Shown: positions 6,824 through 6,900 of the stretch, piece by piece | Layout of the letters: every line of letters begins with the position of its first letter | Numbering within the stretch: position 1 is the stretch's first letter | Assembly (NCBI GenBank): GCA_964374095.1 | Contig: CAYJXJ010000221.1 | Coordinates: forward strand, 1 to 6,900 | Length of the DNA: 6,900 nucleotides | From: CAYJXJ01 sp964374095 | GTDB taxonomy: Bacteria > Elusimicrobiota > Elusimicrobia > UBA1565 > UBA9628 | Direction: 5' to 3' | Notes under the pieces: generated by a model | Databases searched by the model: none | Seen by the model: only the letters and a program-made list of their open reading frames with translations | What the model was told of the DNA's origin: nothing | Made by a program: the position numbers and the translations under genes

Positions 6824-6900
6824 CCGGAACTTCCCCTTGTGCATCCTGTCGAAGAACCATTGGTACTGCTCTTGGACGTCGAGGTCGTCTTCAACAACCA
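6824..6900 (-). CDS. C-terminal part of an unidentified upstream protein, partial
   Basis: On the minus strand the frame starting at 6898 reads VVEDDLDVQEQYQWFFDRMH then KGKFR down to 6824. Its codons have mostly G or C in the third position (about 20 of 25), and the composition is that of a normal charged, aromatic-containing protein. The other two frames either have an early stop or a Ser/Thr-rich shadow with poor third-position bias. I do not recognise the family. The frame has no stop near the FabH-like start and stays open to about 6533, overlapping that gene by nearly 290 nt. A genuine overlap that long is unlikely, so a second indel near 6821-6830 may have removed its stop. The gene continues beyond the right edge. 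Together with the FabH-like gene it would form a minus-strand operon. Confidence 0.4.

Overview
The window is GC-rich and densely coding, from a bacterium with exported lipoproteins (two predicted lipobox signal peptides), so most likely Gram-negative. The phylum cannot be fixed from this sequence. Both plus-strand transcription starts that can be proposed place a -10-like hexamer exactly 5 nt before an ATG, with no Shine-Dalgarno in that position. This suggests leaderless initiation.

Layout. Positions 1-130 (minus strand) hold the N-terminal end of an IS630-type transposase that runs off the left edge and appears to carry a frameshift. Positions 131-341 are non-coding and unusually rich in palindromes: 241-256, 279-288, 307-316, and an 8-bp inverted repeat at 321-340 that touches the next start codon. 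Positions 342-1934 encode a 530-residue predicted lipoprotein with ankyrin-like repeats followed by a caspase (peptidase C14) domain with an intact His/Cys dyad. Only 22 nt later, 1957-6006 is a compact, overlapping four-gene operon for a complete CUT1-type sugar ABC importer: binding lipoprotein, two permeases and an ATPase. The binding protein most resembles the trehalose/maltose (LpqY/ThuE) type. On the minus strand, converging on the ATPase gene with a 4-nt overlap of the two reading frames at their stops, lies a beta-ketoacyl-ACP synthase III (FabH-like) gene at 6003-6822. It keeps a recognisable Cys/His/Asn triad but has a +1 frameshift near 6615, and about 67 residues are missing between Cys and His. 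A further coding frame enters from the right edge on the minus strand at 6824-6900.

How the parts may work together. The importer genes form one unit: the lipoprotein captures an oligosaccharide, the two permeases form the channel and the ATPase drives it. The ankyrin-caspase lipoprotein is transcribed in the same direction just upstream. Read-through is possible, but the importer has its own extended -10 candidate, so a functional link is only a hypothesis. Both window edges show damaged genes (transposase fragment, broken FabH-like gene), so this is either a decaying accessory region or a sequence with some indel errors.
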